NCBI GenBank assembly: GCA_002496395.1
Contig: DAJQ01000022.1
Location: 1 to 16,580, forward strand
Direction: 5' to 3'
Length of the DNA stretch: 16,580 nucleotides
Origin: Methanocorpusculaceae archaeon UBA456
GTDB taxonomy: Archaea > Halobacteriota > Methanomicrobia > Methanomicrobiales > Methanocorpusculaceae
Shown here: piece by piece, positions 6,627 through 14,274 of the stretch
Numbering within the stretch: the first letter of the stretch is position 1
Layout: every line of letters begins with the position of its first letter
Notes under the pieces: model-generated
Database searches by the model: none
The model's input: only the letters and a program-made list of their open reading frames with translations
Told to the model about the DNA's origin: nothing
Made by a program: the position numbers and the translations under genes

Positions 6627-7799
6627 TTATTTTCTCTTGATCTGCTCGATCGCCTCGAATGCCTCACGGCGGACTGATGGGTCGCTGTCATGGAGGAGAT
6701 CGGTGAGCGGTTCATGTGCTTCGAAGCTCCTGATCTCACCAAGGATCACCGCGGCACGTTTTTTAACTGATGGATCTTCGTTCTTCAGGTATACAATAAG
6801 CGATGGAATGGCCGGCTCGCCGATCCCGGCAAGAATCTCCATTGCACCTTCACGGATACGGAGATCGCTGCTCTCAAACGCGGCGGTGATCTCCGGGAGT
6901 GCCGCTTTTCCAAAGCCGGAGAGTGCAGTAATCGCCGCATTCCGCACTTCAGGATCGGAGTCCGCAAGTGCCCCGACAAGATGTGAGACGGTATTCATAT
7001 CCCCAATTCCGCCGAGGATACGAACACCGGACTGGCGAATCACCGGGTTCTCGTGATGCAACAGCTCGATTACATCTGTCCGGCCAACAGAGCCAATCCC
7101 AATCAGCGCCTCTTCGGCATAGGATCTGATCTCAGGTCCGGATCCCCCGAGCGTCCCGATCAGCGGGGAAACAGCAGGCTTTCCGATCCGTATACAGGCG
7201 TTGATCGCCGCGTTTCGTACCCGCTCGACGGGATCTCCAAGGAGCCCCAGCAGAACCGGTATTCCCTGCTCGTCCGGGAGGTGGCCGTAGGCTTCGGCGG
7301 CTGCTGCCCTGACAGACTGATCGGGATCCCCGAGTGCTTTTTTGAGTGCTTCCCCTCGCTCTGGTGCGTTTATCTGGGCGATTGCGCCGACTGCGCCTGA
7401 CCGGATATCAGCAGACGGGTGATCAAGTGCCGCTGCAAGGGCAGGAAATGCCGGCTTCCCGATGAGGGTGAGTGACCGGATCAGCTCTTTCCGTACATCT
7501 GTGCGTGCACCATCCAGTGCGGCAATCATCGGCTCGATTGACGGCTCCCCGATCCCGGCAAGGCTTGTTCCGGCTGCTCTCCGGACCCTCCAGCTCTCAT
7601 CACTGATTGTGTTGATCAGCAGCGGAATAGCCGGAGCACCGATCCCGCTGATCGCATGTACAGCTGCAATCCGAACCTCGGGATCCGGGTTGCCGAGCGA
7701 ATCATCAAGTGACAGGCGTGGAAGATGTGACTCCTCAACGCCCTCTGTTCTCCCCTCTTTCTGTTCATCACGTGATCTGAGCCATTTGAATAAACCCAT
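6627..7799 (-). CDS. HEAT-repeat (PBS lyase HEAT-like) protein
   Basis: This 390-residue protein is composed almost entirely of about 11-12 consecutive ~31-residue helical repeats from about residue 35 to the end. Each carries the pattern D-P-(D/E)-VR-x-A-A-x-A-L-x-x-I-G-x-P-A-(I/V)-x-x-L (for example DPEVRNAAITALSGFGKAAL and DPSVRREAFEAIEQI). The N-terminus is MGLFKWLRSR followed by a charged linker; it has a Gly at position 2 and basic residues but no signal peptide. Such solenoids are protein-interaction scaffolds, sometimes linked to phycobilin lyase-like chemistry in other organisms, but no catalytic residues are visible here. It lies 74 bases downstream of cofD on the same strand and seems to have its own TATA box, so it may be independently expressed. 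Its substrate or partner is unknown. Confidence 0.9.
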   Translation of the reverse strand: MGLFKWLRSRDEQKEGRTEGVEESHLPRLSLDDSLGNPDPEVRIAAVHAISGIGAPAIPLLINTISDESWRVRRAAGTSLAGIGEPSIEPMIAALDGARTDVRKELIRSLTLIGKPAFPALAAALDHPSADIRSGAVGAIAQINAPERGEALKKALGDPDQSVRAAAAEAYGHLPDEQGIPVLLGLLGDPVERVRNAAINACIRIGKPAVSPLIGTLGGSGPEIRSYAEEALIGIGSVGRTDVIELLHHENPVIRQSGVRILGGIGDMNTVSHLVGALADSDPEVRNAAITALSGFGKAALPEITAAFESSDLRIREGAMEILAGIGEPAIPSLIVYLKNEDPSVKKRAAVILGEIRSFEAHEPLTDLLHDSDPSVRREAFEAIEQIKRK

Positions 7800-7819
7800 T
7801 GTTACACCACTCTGAGAAG

Positions 7820-7846
7820 GTATCGTCTGATACAGGGTATAAAACT
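7820..7846 (-). promoter_or_regulatory. TATA box and adjacent GTATC/GATAC inverted repeat before the HEAT-repeat gene
   Basis: On the minus strand GTTTTATAC (plus 7838-7846) is a good archaeal TATA box, placing initiation near 7816, about 16 bases before the ATG at 7799. Immediately downstream of it is GTATC-GTCT-GATAC (7820-7833), a perfect 5-bp inverted repeat with a 4-base spacer. Its position between TATA box and start would suit a repressor site; that role is inferred. Confidence 0.5.
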
Positions 7847-7873
7847 ACCCTTTTGTTTCCCTGCACAATTGCC

Positions 7874-8779
7874 CTATCTCTGTCCCCGGATGATCGAAAG
7901 AAGGTCCCAGGCAAGGGATTCGCTCTGTTTCTGCGATGTCATCATAGTATTGAGCCGGAGGCTGCTCGCCACCTCTGTCTCATCCTGAAGATCCTGGATA
8001 AAGAGATCGACGATATCGCCATATGCTTCACGTGTTCCCCGCGAATCCGGTGTCCTTCCCCAGGCCTTCATCAGTGCTGCAGCCGGGCCGGAGACGGGGC
8101 GGGTCCCGATGAACGGGCTGATTGCAATGACAAAGACCTCTTTGAGAGCTTCCCGCACACCCTCACACTCAAGGATCGGCCCGATGCTTGTTACCGGATT
8201 TGACGGGCCGATGATCACCGCATCACTCTTCTGAATCGTTTCGATGACGGCTTCGGTTGCAACCGGCGGCGTCTCATATTCACGGATGATCCCTGAGATT
8301 TCGACATTGCCGCGGTGGGTGACCCAGTACTCCTGGAAATGCATGGGTCCGTCCTCTGTTGCCACATGGGTTGCAACGGGGGTATCGCACATCGGGAGCA
8401 CGGTCGCTTCGACCCCAAGAGCAGCGGTGATTGCAGCTGTTGCTTCGGTGAGAGTATGCCCCTCTCTAAGGAGGTTGCCGCGTGCGATATGGATGCCCCG
8501 GTCCCGGTCGCCGATCGTGATTGATTCGGGCATCCCGATCCGTTCCAGGTACCGGTGCGTCTCTAAACTATCGCCCCGGATCCCCCACCACGTCTCGGTG
8601 TTTAAGATCCCGGCAAAGAGGTACAGTACGGTATCGATATCGGGGGAGAGATGGTTACCTGAGACCCAGATATCTTCTGCGCAATTGACAACAACAGCGA
8701 TCTCGGAGTCATGGAGCACCTGGCGCAAGCCCCGGATCAGCTTCGGGGTTCCGGTGCCCCCCGAGAGAAGGGTAATCAT
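7874..8779 (-). CDS. cofD: 2-phospho-L-lactate transferase (coenzyme F420 biosynthesis)
   Basis: CofD transfers a phospholactyl (or related) group from the guanylylated precursor to the deazaflavin Fo, making F420-0, the hydride carrier of methanogenesis. The 301-residue product from ATG 8779 matches the usual length. It shows the N-terminal nucleotide-binding loop LLSGGTGTPKL (residues 4-14), the metal-binding aspartates in SPDIDT (D47, D50), ITIGDRDRG (87-95) and the family motif GPSNPVTSIGPIL (191-203). The frame is open further upstream to an ATG at 9007, but that 76-residue extension runs antisense to the kinase gene and the conserved protein clearly starts at MITLLSGG. The gene is divergent from the soluble histidine kinase (72-bp shared gap) and is followed on the same strand by the HEAT-repeat gene. 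No clear ribosome binding site is visible. Confidence 0.96.
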   Translation of the reverse strand: MITLLSGGTGTPKLIRGLRQVLHDSEIAVVVNCAEDIWVSGNHLSPDIDTVLYLFAGILNTETWWGIRGDSLETHRYLERIGMPESITIGDRDRGIHIARGNLLREGHTLTEATAAITAALGVEATVLPMCDTPVATHVATEDGPMHFQEYWVTHRGNVEISGIIREYETPPVATEAVIETIQKSDAVIIGPSNPVTSIGPILECEGVREALKEVFVIAISPFIGTRPVSGPAAALMKAWGRTPDSRGTREAYGDIVDLFIQDLQDETEVASSLRLNTMMTSQKQSESLAWDLLSIIRGQR

Positions 8780-8821
8780 ATAGATAATCTCGTTCTTGTA
8801 AGGTGAAGAGCTTTTGTGGCT

Positions 8822-8849
8822 GATACCATATAGGCAGGCTTTTCGTATC
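8822..8849. promoter_or_regulatory. Shared divergent promoter region of cofD and the PAS kinase gene
   Basis: The 72-bp gap contains CCATATAGG (8826-8834), whose AT core is centred about 22 bases before the kinase ATG (8852) and could give a leaderless transcript. The same AT core read on the minus strand could serve cofD, with a ~25-base leader. It is flanked by GATAC (8822-8826) and GTATC (8845-8849), an inverted pair. No transcription data support this; it is a weak call. Confidence 0.35.
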
Positions 8850-8851
8850 AT

Positions 8852-11215
8852 ATGACCACCTTCCATGATAGGAATCCTGTAGTTATGGAAGGATATCCAG
8901 CTCCTTATCTTACATTCTTTGCCGAAAAAACCGAGGATCTCGTCTATCGGCTCAGGGTCCCGCGCGGGGGAGAGCCCGAGGTGCTCTTTATCTCGGGATC
9001 CGTACATGCCATCCTCGGCTACACTTCGGATGAGTTTGCCGATGATCCCTCCCTGCTCACCCGCCTCCTTTCTGAGGATGATCGCAGCTTCTTCAGGGAG
9101 ATCGCTTTCAAAGATGGCGAGTGTGCATGCACCCTTATGTTCAGGTCAAAGGATGGATCGATCCGGGTGATCGAGACGAAGAGCGCAACACTCCTCGATC
9201 CGGAAACCGGGGATCTGATCATTGAGGGTATTGGCCGGGATGTAACTGAAAAGATTGATCATGAGAAGGCGATTGCATCAAGGGATCGCATCCTTGAAGC
9301 GGTAGGGTATGCGGCATCCGGTTTTCTCTCACAAGGAGACTGGGAAGGGCGGATACAGACCGTGATCAGGAGGCTCGGGGAGGCCGCAGATGCATCGGGC
9401 GCCTATCTCTATATGCTTGACCGGAGTGGTACGAATCCGGTTGCCTGGCTGAAGGGCGAGTGGGCCGGGGATGGTTTTTCTACAAACAATCCGGATCATC
9501 TGGATGGCAGAATCAACGGGGAAGGATTTGACCTCCTCAGCAGGGGATATGCGATCTCGGGATTGGTTGGCGACCTTGGCCCATTTGGCGAGCTGGTCAG
9601 GAAAGCATCTCCGGATACGAAATCGATTATTGTCGTTCCGATCATCGCTTTTGAGACTCTCTCTGGTTTCATCGGATTTGATGAATGCCGCCATGCACGG
9701 GTCTGGAGCCAGCCGGAGATCCAGGCACTTGAGATCGCAGCCCGGATCATCGGAGCTGCAATGAAGAGGGATGCCGACCACCGGGCGCTTGCCGAAAGCG
9801 AAGCCCGGTTTAAGGGGATCTTTGAATACGGGCCTGTAGGTATTGTGCTGGCAGGTCCCGATTACATGATCATGGAAGCAAACCCTGCCTTCTCCCGGAT
9901 GATCGGATACTCGAGGGACGAGCTCTTATTCTTCTCTTTCAGGGATATTACGCACCCAGATGACATTCCCGGAAATGAGCGCGGGATTATGGATCTGATG
10001 CAGGGGAAGGTGCCGATCTACCGGGTGGAGAAGCGGTACATCCGGAAGGGGGGGAGCGTCTTCTGGGCGGATGTGACGGTTGCACCCGTTACCATCCCGG
10101 GCGGGAAAGGCTACATCGCAATGATCCGGGATATCTCCCTCCGAAAGGCAGCAGAGCAGAGGCTTGCCGAGAGTGAGGAGATGCACCGCTCGTTCCTCCA
10201 GCATTTCCATGGGATCGTCTACCGTGCTGTCGAAGGGGAGCCGGTCTTCCTCCATGGCGCTGTCACCGAGATCACCGGATACCGGCCTGAAGAGATCGGC
10301 ACCGGCACCCCCTCATGGTCATCACTGATCCATCCTGCTGATGCAACAGAAATCATTGAACGCTACACTACCCTCTACGACACCCCCGGTGACCGGTTCG
10401 GTGCCGATTATCGGATCATCCATAGGGATGGCAGTATCCGGTGGGTGCACGAGGTGATCAAGCACAGGATTGGAAAGAAAGGGATCTCCATCATCGAGTC
10501 ATCGATCTTTGATATCACCCGAAGGCGGGAGACGGAGGAGGCGCTCTCCCGGTCAAATGAGAAGCTGAATCTCCTTCAGAGCGTAACACGCCATGATATC
10601 TTCAACCAGCTCAACAGCCTCTCGGCATACACGGAACTGATGAAGGATCTGATAACGGACCCTCAGGCATCCGAGTATTGTGCTGGTCTTGAGGCAACGA
10701 TTGAGAGAATTTACCGGATCTCCACATTCACCCATGATTATCAGAAGGTCGGAGTTAACGGGCCTGCCTGGCAGGATCTCCGGGAGGTGATCAACCGGGG
10801 ATTTGGTGCCAGGAGCCCTGAGGGGATCATCCTCGAGAACGAGATCTCGGGATACGAGATCTATGCCGATCCCCTCCTTGAGAAGGTCATCTATAACCTC
10901 GTTGATAACTCCTGCAAGTACGGGGGTGACCCGGTCTCCCGGTTCTGTGTCTCGTGTCATGAAGTGGGTGGAGAACTGCTGATCTGTCTCGAAGATGATG
11001 GGGATGGGATCGATTCATCACTCAAAGATCATCTCTTTCAGTATGGTGCCGGCAGGGGCACCGGTCTCGGCCTCTTTCTGATAAAAGAGATCCTCTCGAT
11101 CACCGGGCTCTCGATTAAAGCTGTCCGGTGCACCCTCGGTGGTGCCGGCTTCGAGATCCGGGTTCCGCATGGCAGCTGGCGGGGAGGGGTATATAATACC
11201 TCTCGTGCCTCATAG
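8852..11215 (+). CDS. Soluble PAS-GAF-PAS-PAS sensor histidine kinase
   Basis: This 787-residue cytoplasmic kinase has no signal peptide or membrane segments. Domains in order: PAS (~25-135, ending GIGRDVTEK), GAF-like (~145-305), PAS (~315-435, with EARFKGIFEYGPVGIVLA at its start and MIRDISLRKAAE at its end), PAS with PAC (~443-562, ending IFDITRRRETEEAL), and a kinase core. The phosphoacceptor is H581 in the VTRHDIFNQLNSL motif, a variant H-box common in methanogen kinases. The ATPase domain shows the N-box YNLVDNSCKYG (N682, N686), the G1 box EDDGDGI (714-720) and the G2 box GAGRGTGLGL (732-741). It would sense an intracellular cue such as redox state, gas or a small molecule, and autophosphorylate. 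No receiver partner is adjacent, so its target is unknown. Its 3' end contains the promoter of the next gene. Confidence 0.93.
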   Translation: MTTFHDRNPVVMEGYPAPYLTFFAEKTEDLVYRLRVPRGGEPEVLFISGSVHAILGYTSDEFADDPSLLTRLLSEDDRSFFREIAFKDGECACTLMFRSKDGSIRVIETKSATLLDPETGDLIIEGIGRDVTEKIDHEKAIASRDRILEAVGYAASGFLSQGDWEGRIQTVIRRLGEAADASGAYLYMLDRSGTNPVAWLKGEWAGDGFSTNNPDHLDGRINGEGFDLLSRGYAISGLVGDLGPFGELVRKASPDTKSIIVVPIIAFETLSGFIGFDECRHARVWSQPEIQALEIAARIIGAAMKRDADHRALAESEARFKGIFEYGPVGIVLAGPDYMIMEANPAFSRMIGYSRDELLFFSFRDITHPDDIPGNERGIMDLMQGKVPIYRVEKRYIRKGGSVFWADVTVAPVTIPGGKGYIAMIRDISLRKAAEQRLAESEEMHRSFLQHFHGIVYRAVEGEPVFLHGAVTEITGYRPEEIGTGTPSWSSLIHPADATEIIERYTTLYDTPGDRFGADYRIIHRDGSIRWVHEVIKHRIGKKGISIIESSIFDITRRRETEEALSRSNEKLNLLQSVTRHDIFNQLNSLSAYTELMKDLITDPQASEYCAGLEATIERIYRISTFTHDYQKVGVNGPAWQDLREVINRGFGARSPEGIILENEISGYEIYADPLLEKVIYNLVDNSCKYGGDPVSRFCVSCHEVGGELLICLEDDGDGIDSSLKDHLFQYGAGRGTGLGLFLIKEILSITGLSIKAVRCTLGGAGFEIRVPHGSWRGGVYNTSRAS
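11190..11197 (+). promoter_or_regulatory. TATA box for the HD hydrolase/UbiX/UbiD/AcnX operon
   Basis: TATATAAT lies inside the last codons of the kinase gene. Its centre is about 30 bases before the ATG at 11224, which predicts initiation around 11220-11222 and a nearly leaderless mRNA. This is the clearest TATA box in the window and marks the likely start of the downstream gene run. Confidence 0.6.
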
Positions 11216-11223
11216 ATCTCACT

Positions 11224-12489
11224 ATGCGTACACAAGGGGCGGCTGCTCCCCGGCCCGGGCGATCCAAGATGATCAAGGATCCGGTCCATGGGGATATCGA
11301 GGTGGATGATCCGATCCGTCTCCTCCTTGACACTCCCGCCCTCCAGCGGCTCAGGATGGTCCGGCAGCTCGGCTTCTCATTCCTCGTCTATCCGGGTGCA
11401 AACCATACCCGGTTTGAGCATGCACTCGGGACGATGCACCTTGCGACACGCCTCTGCCATCATCTCTCTCTTGATCCGGATGATTCCCTCCTTCTTCGTG
11501 CATCCGCCCTCCTGCATGATATCGGCCACGGACCGTTCTCACATGCGATCGAACCGTTGATGGAGTCGGTCTGCGGTCATGGCCATGATACTGTCAGAGC
11601 GCTGCTTGAAGAGCCCTCTGCTGCATCAGCACTTGCGGCAACCGGACTTGATCCCGGTGAGGTTGCCCGTGTGATCGGGGGGGATCACCCTCTTGCCGGG
11701 GCGATCCACGGGGAGCTGGATGTTGATCGGATGGATTACTTACACCGGGATGCCCACTACACCGGAGTTCCCTATGGTGCGGTCGATTCCCACCGGATCA
11801 TCAGGAGCACGGTGCTGACATCTTCCGGTCTGCTGCTGGATGATTCCGGCGTGCAGGCGGCAGAATCGCTCCTGGTTGCACGAACCCTGATGCGACCCGC
11901 CGTCTATTTTCATCATGTATCACGGATAGCTGAACGGATGTTCCTCATTGCTGCATATGAACATTGCGCATCTGGCGGTGACCCGGACCACCTGGTGACA
12001 ATGGATGATTCCCAATGCATCCAGGCATTCCGGGAGTCAGAGAGCGGGATTGCACAAGAGATGATCCATCGTCTCCTGACCCGGAACCTCTACAAGCGGG
12101 CCGTGTATGTCGGGGTTGGCTCAATCAACCGTGCCCGTATCCCGCAGCCGGATCTTCGCGCCTCGTTTACCCTGGCTGAAGAGATAGCTTCACGGGCCGG
12201 TGTCGCACCACATGAGGTCTGTGTGGATATCCCCGGGTTTCCCACTGACATGGTGATGGGGGTGCTGGTGCAGAACCGGCATGATGTCGTCTCGCTTGAT
12301 GAGATATCGCCTCTGATCCGGGGTCTGAACGAGATCAGGCGGTCGCAGTGGCGGCTTGGTGTCTACTGCCCGGCGGAGCATCGCGAGGCAGTCTCTCTTG
12401 CAGCAGCAGAGGTGCTCTCGATCCGTCCTGCAACAAAACAAGATAAGCTTCCAATAGAAACAGAAGAAGAGAGGGGAGAGGTACTATGA
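11224..12489 (+). CDS. HD-domain phosphohydrolase (COG1078, dNTPase/SAMHD1-like)
   Basis: The 421-residue protein belongs to the HD superfamily related to dNTP triphosphohydrolases. Opening landmarks are IKDPVHGDIEVDD and LQRLRMVRQLG. Metal and catalytic residues follow in order: HTRFEHALG (H61, H66), LLHDIGHGPFSH (H98, D99, H102, H107) and ELDVDRMDYLHRD (D166, D168), with HHVSRIAERM further on. Such enzymes remove phosphates from nucleotides or related phosphate esters; the substrate here is unknown. An alternative start at 11269 (MIKDPVHG) matches the conserved N-terminus better, but the strong TATA box points to translation from 11224. The gene end overlaps ubiX by 4 bases (ATGA), so the two are translationally coupled. 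It appears to be first in the operon with UbiX, the UbiD-family enzyme and aconitase X. Confidence 0.92.
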   Translation: MRTQGAAAPRPGRSKMIKDPVHGDIEVDDPIRLLLDTPALQRLRMVRQLGFSFLVYPGANHTRFEHALGTMHLATRLCHHLSLDPDDSLLLRASALLHDIGHGPFSHAIEPLMESVCGHGHDTVRALLEEPSAASALAATGLDPGEVARVIGGDHPLAGAIHGELDVDRMDYLHRDAHYTGVPYGAVDSHRIIRSTVLTSSGLLLDDSGVQAAESLLVARTLMRPAVYFHHVSRIAERMFLIAAYEHCASGGDPDHLVTMDDSQCIQAFRESESGIAQEMIHRLLTRNLYKRAVYVGVGSINRARIPQPDLRASFTLAEEIASRAGVAPHEVCVDIPGFPTDMVMGVLVQNRHDVVSLDEISPLIRGLNEIRRSQWRLGVYCPAEHREAVSLAAAEVLSIRPATKQDKLPIETEEERGEVL

Positions 12490-13037
12490 AGGAACTGGTT
12501 GTCGGGGTGACCGGCGCAAGCGGAATGATCTATGCGGAACGGCTTATAGCAGTACTTCAGAAGAACTGCCGGGTGCACCTGGTGGTGAGTGAGACCGCAG
12601 AGACGATTGCCGCTCTTGAAGGCATCTCGTTTTCGAATGTCCCGGTTATCCGTGAGGAAAATTCGGATCTGGCAGCGGTCATAGCAAGTGGCTCGTTCCG
12701 GTTCGATGGGATGGTCGTTATCCCCTGTTCGATGAAATCGCTTGCCGGAATCGCACATGGGATCTCGGATACGCTGATCGGACGGGCCGCTGATGTCTGC
12801 CTGAAGGAGCGGCGGCCGCTGATCCTGGTACCAAGGGAGACGCCCTATTCGCGGGTGCATCTCCAGAATATGCTTGCAGCTCATGATGCCGGTGCAGTGA
12901 TTCTCCCTGCATCACCACCATTCTACCAGAAACCGGAGACGATCGAGGATCTGGCGGATATGATCGTCTCGCGGATTTTGGATCACCTGGGAATCGAGCA
13001 TAGGATCGGATCCCGATGGAGCGGTTATCATGCGTGA
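12486..13037 (+). CDS. ubiX: UbiX-family flavin prenyltransferase
   Basis: UbiX joins a dimethylallyl group from dimethylallyl phosphate to FMN, giving prenylated FMN, the cofactor needed by UbiD-family decarboxylases. The 183-residue protein has the N-terminal flavin loop GVTGASG (7-13), the long signature beginning PCSMKSLAGIAHG (80-92) and running through RAADVCLKERRPLILV to RETP, and ASPPFYQKP (142-150). These are canonical features of the family. The ATG overlaps the upstream HD hydrolase by 4 bases and is preceded by GGAG/GAGGT at 12475-12482. The stop overlaps the start of the UbiD-family gene by 8 bases, so maturation factor and client enzyme are made together. In archaea the client is probably the mevalonate-pathway decarboxylase next door rather than a ubiquinone enzyme. 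Confidence 0.96.
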   Translation: MKELVVGVTGASGMIYAERLIAVLQKNCRVHLVVSETAETIAALEGISFSNVPVIREENSDLAAVIASGSFRFDGMVVIPCSMKSLAGIAHGISDTLIGRAADVCLKERRPLILVPRETPYSRVHLQNMLAAHDAGAVILPASPPFYQKPETIEDLADMIVSRILDHLGIEHRIGSRWSGYHA

Positions 13038-14274
13038 ATTTTTAGAGACACTGCGGGAAGCGGGATTGCTGAGCGATATTGAAGAGGAAGTTCAGACGAC
13101 CTTTGAAGCGGCACAGCTGGCATATCAGACAGACAAGCCGATCATCTTCCATAATCTCGGCGACGGTCGTCGCGGCGTGATGAATCTGACTGCAAACCGG
13201 GAGACTCTGGCGCTTGCCCTTGGGATGGATCCAAAGGGCATGGTTCCACAGCTTGCCGGGTGCCGGTATGACGGTTTGGTGATCGATGAGGGTTCCCTTG
13301 CGACATCCACACCCGATCTCGGGACAATCCCGGTGATGACCCATTTCCCAAAGGATGCGGGTGCGTATATCACCGCGGGGATCGTCTTCTCCTCCTTCGG
13401 CGGGGTGGAGAATGCGGCCATCCACCGGATGCTCGTTGCCGGAAAAGATCGTCTGGTTGCCCGGATCGTTGAGGGGCGTCATACCTACCAGCTGATGAAG
13501 GCCGCCCATGCAGCAGGCGGGAAGCTCCCGATCGGGATCGCAATCGGTGTCCACCCGGCGGTGACGTTTGCCTCCTGCACAAGGGTTCCGACTGGAAAGG
13601 AGCTTGTTTATGCCTCTGAACTGCTGGGCGGGGAGATCGGGGTGAAGACACTTGCAAATGGCGTCCGGGTACCTGATGCCGAGTACATCCTTGAAGGGTA
13701 TCTTACCGCCGAGACTGCTCAGGAAGGGCCGTTTGTCGATATCACCGGCACCTATGATCCGGTCCGGAACCAGCCGGTGATCGAGATCACCGGAATTGCT
13801 GCGAAGAGAGATCCGATCTATCACGGGATCCTCCCGGCAGGAGCCGAACACCGCCTCCTGATGGGTGCCCCCTATGAGCCCCGGATATACCAGTCGGTTG
13901 CCGGGGTGACGAAGGTGAAGGATGTCCTCCTGACACGGGGAGGAGCCGGGTACCTCCATGCGGTGGTGCAGATCGAGAAACAGACGGAAGGAGACGGAAA
14001 GAACGCGATCATGGCGGCGTTTGCCGCACATACCTCGCTGAAACATGTGGTGATCGTCGATCCCGATATCGCGATCCATGATCCCGAGGATGTCGAGTTT
14101 GCGATTGCAACCCGTGTCCGGGGTGATTGCGATATCATGGTGATCTCCGGTGTCCGGGGCTCGTCGCTTGATCCGTCCCGGATTGCAGACGGCCTGAATG
14201 TGAAGGTCGGGGTGGATGCAACAATGCCGGTTGGACGGGAAGACGAGTATGTCAGAGCAGGATGGGATGCATAA
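13030..14274 (+). CDS. UbiD-family decarboxylase, probable trans-anhydromevalonate 5-phosphate decarboxylase
   Basis: This 414-residue prenyl-FMN-dependent decarboxylase has family features visible along its length: GAYITAGIVFSSFGGVENAA followed by HRM with R133, the ASCTRVPTGKE segment, the acidic pair E218/E222 in AEYILEG, GPFVDITGTYD and the C-terminal VKVGVDATMPVGRE. In archaea with the modified mevalonate pathway, a UbiD homolog removes CO2 from trans-anhydromevalonate 5-phosphate to give isopentenyl phosphate. The adjoining aconitase X gene, which supplies that substrate, and the upstream ubiX gene make this the most likely role. A different aromatic or alkenoic acid substrate cannot be excluded from sequence alone. 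A GGAG ribosome site lies 8 bases before the ATG. The stop and the next ATG share one base (TAATG). Confidence 0.94.
   Translation: MREFLETLREAGLLSDIEEEVQTTFEAAQLAYQTDKPIIFHNLGDGRRGVMNLTANRETLALALGMDPKGMVPQLAGCRYDGLVIDEGSLATSTPDLGTIPVMTHFPKDAGAYITAGIVFSSFGGVENAAIHRMLVAGKDRLVARIVEGRHTYQLMKAAHAAGGKLPIGIAIGVHPAVTFASCTRVPTGKELVYASELLGGEIGVKTLANGVRVPDAEYILEGYLTAETAQEGPFVDITGTYDPVRNQPVIEITGIAAKRDPIYHGILPAGAEHRLLMGAPYEPRIYQSVAGVTKVKDVLLTRGGAGYLHAVVQIEKQTEGDGKNAIMAAFAAHTSLKHVVIVDPDIAIHDPEDVEFAIATRVRGDCDIMVISGVRGSSLDPSRIADGLNVKVGVDATMPVGREDEYVRAGWDA

Noticed and set aside
8780..9007. N-terminal extension of CofD to an ATG at 9007
   Set aside because: The extra 76 residues overlap the divergent kinase gene and precede the universally conserved CofD N-terminus.
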